Source: Prorocentrum cordatum | Lineage: Eukaryota > Sar > Dinophyceae > Prorocentrales > Prorocentraceae | Reading direction: 5' to 3' | DNA length: 64,000 nt | Assembly: GCA_963575745.1 (NCBI GenBank) | Contig: CAUYUJ010003958.1 | Coordinates: 69,158 to 133,157, forward strand | In this document: piece after piece, positions 61,823 to 64,000 of the stretch | How positions within the stretch are numbered: position 1 is the stretch's first letter | Layout of the letters: each line of letters opens with the position of its first letter | The notes under the pieces: model-generated | Databases searched by the model: none | What the model saw: only the letters and a program-made list of their open reading frames with translations | What the model was told of the DNA's origin: nothing | Translations under genes and position numbers: made by a program

Positions 61823-62923
61823 GATAAGATTGCTGCGAAAGAGTTCACTGTGTACTCGCGCGCGGCTACGCGGGCGACGCTGGACACGGCAGTGCTCGAC
61901 TACGAGAACGGCAAGGCCAAGGGGGCCAAGTGGGTCAAGCCGAAACCGAAAAAGAAAAAAGACTCCGATGCAGCGGGCGGTGCAGGCGGCGCTGCTGGAG
62001 ATGGTGGAGATGAAGATGGCGCAGACGGCGCCGCACCAGATGCTGAAGCTGAAGATGGCGACGCAGACGGCGGCGACTTGGACAAGGCAATGGAGGACAT
62101 CATGGACATGATGATGTTTGGTGGTGGTGGAGAGGATTCAGACTCAGATCATGGTGATTCCGAAGCAGGCGACGGAGGAGACGATGACGTTCAGCCCGAT
62201 GCTGACGACGCCGTGATATGTGTGGACGGCCCGTGGCACCCTGAGGTCGAGCCAGATCCCGCAGCAGATGATCCCGCACCGCCATCACCACCAGTATACT
62301 CTTCAGATGGTCAGCCAGCCCATGATGAGCTTCACGCTGACATCAAACTCACAATCGACAATTGTCGTGGTGCAGTCGAAGATGCACAAGCTCAGGCTGA
62401 TGCGGTGAGGCACCACCCACTTGTGCAGAACAATATCTCACTCGTGCAGCTCGACGGTGCTAGCATTTTCGTGAGGTGGACCAATGTTGTTACGAGGGAG
62501 TGCAGGCAGGTGAGCCTCGACTCCAAGGACCGCATCATATACACGATTCCTTTCATGGTCCCAGTGATCAAGATCCCTGTTGATTCGCCTGTCCTGGTGG
62601 TGGACGCTGGGGCCACCATGTTCAAGGTCACTGCAGCACTTAGGCCATGCATGCCAGCTTGGTGTTTGTTGTTGCAGAAGCTCTCAGAAGCCAGAGTGGT
62701 CAGGGGGGCAGTGGATGATGTAACACCTTGCACCTTGTGCCAGGCACGCGCGAGGCACCTCTTGGCCCCGACAGGTGGGATCGACCAGAAATTCCGTTGC
62801 ATTGTGCGTGCCTCCATTTGGCACGACGCGTGCGCCACTGTCACGCACTCCTCGATGGAGCTATCCGAGCGCATCGACTGGCAGAATTTCGCGCGTCCCT
62901 TTTGTATGCACGAGGAAGAGTAG
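61823..62923 (+). CDS. Copy B C-terminal exon, acidic region and degenerate PHD
   Basis: From DKIAAKEFTVYSRAATRAT the frame passes a basic patch (KWVKPKPKKKKDSD), Gly/Asp-rich acidic runs (near 62000-62200), IFVRWTNVVTRECRQVSLD, RIIYTIPFMVPVIKIP and VLVVDAGATMFKV, and ends ARPFCMHEEE, TAG. CTLC starts the zinc finger, but the second and last CxxC pairs each lack one Cys (RCIVRAS, PFCMH), while H-x2-C is kept. The finger has therefore probably lost zinc binding although the frame is open. The basic patch could be a nuclear localisation signal. Confidence 0.72.
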   Translation, partial: DKIAAKEFTVYSRAATRATLDTAVLDYENGKAKGAKWVKPKPKKKKDSDAAGGAGGAAGDGGDEDGADGAAPDAEAEDGDADGGDLDKAMEDIMDMMMFGGGGEDSDSDHGDSEAGDGGDDDVQPDADDAVICVDGPWHPEVEPDPAADDPAPPSPPVYSSDGQPAHDELHADIKLTIDNCRGAVEDAQAQADAVRHHPLVQNNISLVQLDGASIFVRWTNVVTRECRQVSLDSKDRIIYTIPFMVPVIKIPVDSPVLVVDAGATMFKVTAALRPCMPAWCLLLQKLSEARVVRGAVDDVTPCTLCQARARHLLAPTGGIDQKFRCIVRASIWHDACATVTHSSMELSERIDWQNFARPFCMHEEE

Positions 62924-63147
62924 ACCAGTGTCTTGGAGAAACACTAATTAGGGTACATATACATGTATACTCCAACAAAAGCGATGGGGATAAGGGGGAG
63001 TACGAGGAGGCACATGTATGACAGACACTGCGTCGCTACATCATCTGCCTGCGCTGTTTAAGAACGGTCGGCACGCGTGCGACGTGCCTCATCCCCCTTC
63101 CCCCCTCCTCAGGACTCCTCATCCCTTCCTCCCTCTCATCTTCTCAC

Positions 63148-63339
63148 CCTCATCATCTTCCTCGCCCTCTGACTCGCGAAGCACTGCAGTCCCCCGCGGG
63201 CATTGGCGCGCGGACGCGAGGCTGCTAACTCGCCCCCTCGGTACCCGAGAGTCGGCCCGAGAGTGTGCCGCAGATGGGCCAAAGCGAAAAAGCTCGAGGC
63301 TTCCACCTCCTGCTCCTGGCTTCTGGGGCCCTCGCTCTG
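63148..63339 (-). CDS. Exon (64 codons) of a minus-strand gene at the right edge
   Basis: Acceptor CCCGAGAG|CAG and donor ATGAGG|GTGAGA enclose exactly 64 codons, QSEGPRSQEQEVEASSFFAL to FASQRARKMMR. Codons are mostly G/C-ending. No domain recognised. It runs against copy B, converging on its 3' end. Confidence 0.55.
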
Positions 63340-63474
63340 CTCTCGGGGCAAAACGAAACGCGAGCGCCCCAGCGAGAGAGATGGGGGGAAACAGAAGCAA
63401 AAAGAAGGAGGGGCGCAAACAGTGCATGTTAGCTAGCAGCAATGGCCCGCACTTCGCCAGGCGAGCGCCCCCGA

Positions 63475-63950
63475 CAGGGCCGACCTTGACATCCGATGTC
63501 GCGGCGGCGGCCTCCCTGGTCAAGAGAGGCCTGCCAGGGGCCAACCTTGACATCTTATGTCAAAGGAGAGGCCTCCGAGGGGGCCGACCTTGACATTCTG
63601 TGTCTACGGCGGGTGCCTCCCCAAGGGCCTATCTTGACATCTTATGTCAAAGCAGGCGGCCTCGCACGGGCCCACCTTGGCATCCTATGTTGAAGCACGC
63701 GGCCTACCCTGACATATTATGTGAAATCGCGCGGCCCCCGAAGGGGCCGACCTTGACATCTTATGTCAAAGCACGCGGCCTCCGAGGGGCCAGCCTCGAC
63801 ATCTTATGTCAATGGGGTGGGGGCGAAGGGCCGACCTTGACATCCTATGTCAAAGGCGGTGCCCTTCCCACGAGGCTACCTTGACATCCTATGTCTAACG
63901 AAGGGCCTGGGGCCTCCCAAGGCCCGCCTTGGCGCCCTGTGTCCAGGGTG
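63475..63950 (+). repeat. Satellite with TTGACATCTTATGTCAA dyad
   Basis: About eleven units of 31-60 bp each contain CCTTGACATCNTATGTCAA or a variant, for example at 63484, 63547, 63632, 63750, 63836 and 63880. Spacers read GC(A)CGCGGCCTCCGAGGGGCCGA. The core is a near-perfect palindrome. Units are open in the plus strand, but no gene is inferred. Confidence 0.85.
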
Positions 63951-63951
63951 G

Positions 63952-63954
<3 letters not shown>

Positions 63955-63989
<35 letters not shown>
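63955..63989. repeat. 35-base G homopolymer
   Basis: The run ends the satellite. It is followed by only eleven further bases, so it may be a slippage region or an assembly problem. Confidence 0.9.
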
Positions 63990-63991
<2 letters not shown>

Positions 63992-64000
63992 AGCGTGCCT

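Overview
The window looks like nuclear DNA of a GC-rich eukaryotic microalga, most probably a dinoflagellate (a Prorocentrum-like GC-rich species would fit). This is an inference. The support is long CT/GA/CAT microsatellites between small coding islands, internal exons of 50-450 bp whose reading phase carries across several introns, a mix of GT-AG and probable GC-AG introns with AG|G acceptors, strongly G/C-ending codons, and dense foldback elements. No bacterial operon, rRNA, tRNA, CRISPR array or recognisable spliced-leader sequence was seen.

Layout. (1) 0.3-15 kb: about 17 minus-strand exons of one or more unrecognised genes, separated by CAT, CT/GA and AT repeats, plus a palindromic CATGGAC minisatellite at 13.9-14.4 kb. 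(2) 16.9-21.05 kb: a decayed minus-strand copy (copy A) of a transposase-like gene ending in a PHD-type zinc finger. (3) 21.4-31.8 kb: further minus-strand exons of at least two unrecognised genes. One set seems to run from an ATG near 31.8 kb to a stop near 27.4 kb. (4) 32.96-45.2 kb: a block of about 12 kb on the minus strand with almost no microsatellite. It is a chain of overlapping open frames carrying a zinc-ribbon-like Cys cluster, a RING-H2 finger and, last, a complete LINE/APE-type endonuclease with no reverse transcriptase after it. Several frame changes fall at long G-runs. (5) 45.2-58 kb: a nest of foldback/MITE-like elements. One family has 17-bp terminal repeats and 8-bp target duplications as in hAT elements; one copy interrupts a decayed plus-strand coding region at 54.5-56.1 kb. 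(6) 58.5-62.9 kb: a nearly intact plus-strand homologue (copy B) of the copy A gene. (7) 63.1-64 kb: one more minus-strand exon, a satellite built on a TTGACAT...ATGTCAA dyad, and a 35-base G-run near the window end.

Main result. Copies A and B are diverged homologues and both switch reading frame by +1 at the same place. The heptamers are CTT CGG C and ATT CGG G in the zero frame, close to the Ty1 shift site CUU AGG C. This suggests a +1 frameshift conserved in an undescribed transposon-like family. Copy B also has a CT-rich, probably GC-AG intron that copy A lacks. Exon calls are hand translations; edges given as approximate should be treated as such.
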